A stretch of 64,000 nucleotides of DNA, from the NCBI GenBank assembly GCA_031181145.1, contig JAPSLB010000015.1, forward strand, positions 1 to 64,000, in the 5' to 3' direction. The notes beneath the pieces are model-generated. The model worked only from the letters and a program-made list of their open reading frames with translations, made no database searches and was not told the origin of the DNA. A program made the position numbers and the translations under genes. Below, one piece after another: positions 63,973 through 64,000 of the stretch. Each line of letters starts with the position of its first letter. The stretch's first letter is position 1. The DNA is from Microvirga sp. (GTDB taxonomy: Bacteria > Pseudomonadota > Alphaproteobacteria > Rhizobiales > Beijerinckiaceae).

Positions 63973-64000
63973 TACCCGCCTTATCAGGCGAGCTGGCGCT

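Overview
The window is about 64 kb of GC-rich chromosome from an alphaproteobacterium. The partial recA at the left edge has a GAAC-N7-GAAC SOS box of the alphaproteobacterial LexA type. Gene content (DUF3100, NitT/TauT importers, dCache cyclase, SoxR) and dispersed palindromes fit the Hyphomicrobiales; a Microvirga or Methylobacteriaceae member is my inference from gene style, not something tested. No rRNA, complete tRNA or CRISPR array was seen.

Layout. 1-3.5 kb: recA 5' end, a broken IS3 orfA, a membrane adenylate/guanylate cyclase, then fragments of IS6 and IS630 transposases. 3.5-5.4 kb: a small membrane protein and an Rrf2 regulator-CxxC carboxymuconolactone decarboxylase-DoxX operon. 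6.0-13.6 kb: a leftward operon with a complete peptide-type ABC importer, an ATC-hydrolase-like enzyme and a flavin monooxygenase, faced by a second ATC-hydrolase-like gene. 14-16 kb: IS debris and small hypothetical genes. 16.2-22.2 kb: an AlgI-like O-acyltransferase with an SGNH-like partner, a PAQR/hemolysin III protein, two coupled hypothetical genes and a secreted M20 peptidase. 22.5-26.2 kb: a truncated porin-like gene abutting a decayed autotransporter.

26.56-39.05 kb is bracketed by two near-identical inverted fragments of one IS6-type element. It holds a leftward catabolic operon (NitT/TauT-type ABC importer, FAD oxidase, RidA, broken enolase-superfamily gene), its divergent LysR regulator, a second NitT/TauT-type importer and an SLC13-type transporter. 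A tRNA-3'-end-like fragment lies inside. 39.7-46.2 kb: a leftward cluster of M20 amidohydrolase, LysR regulator, 3-hydroxyisobutyrate-dehydrogenase-like enzyme, aldehyde dehydrogenase, a DUF3100 membrane protein and a second membrane protein. Two matching 21-bp palindromes lie about 100-120 bp upstream of two of these genes, so the LysR protein probably controls both transcription units.

46.6-49.2 kb: a catalytically dead HtrA-like protein, a LuxR-type regulator and a second HtrA-like gene that keeps its catalytic triad but carries two compensating frameshifts. 49.6-55.9 kb: a cysteine hydrolase divergent from a GlxA-type regulator, an L,D-transpeptidase-like lipoprotein, and soxR divergent from an FMN reductase-MFS operon with a clear SoxR box between them. 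56.3-58.6 kb: LysR and cytochrome c remnants, and a hybrid histidine kinase cut by a complete IS6-family element with 17-bp terminal repeats. 58.7-64 kb: an XRE-cupin regulator with two TTTCA-N6-TGAAA operators, divergent from a polar amino-acid-type ABC importer, a PuuB-like FAD oxidase and a bicupin protein, probably a polyamine or amine catabolic unit.
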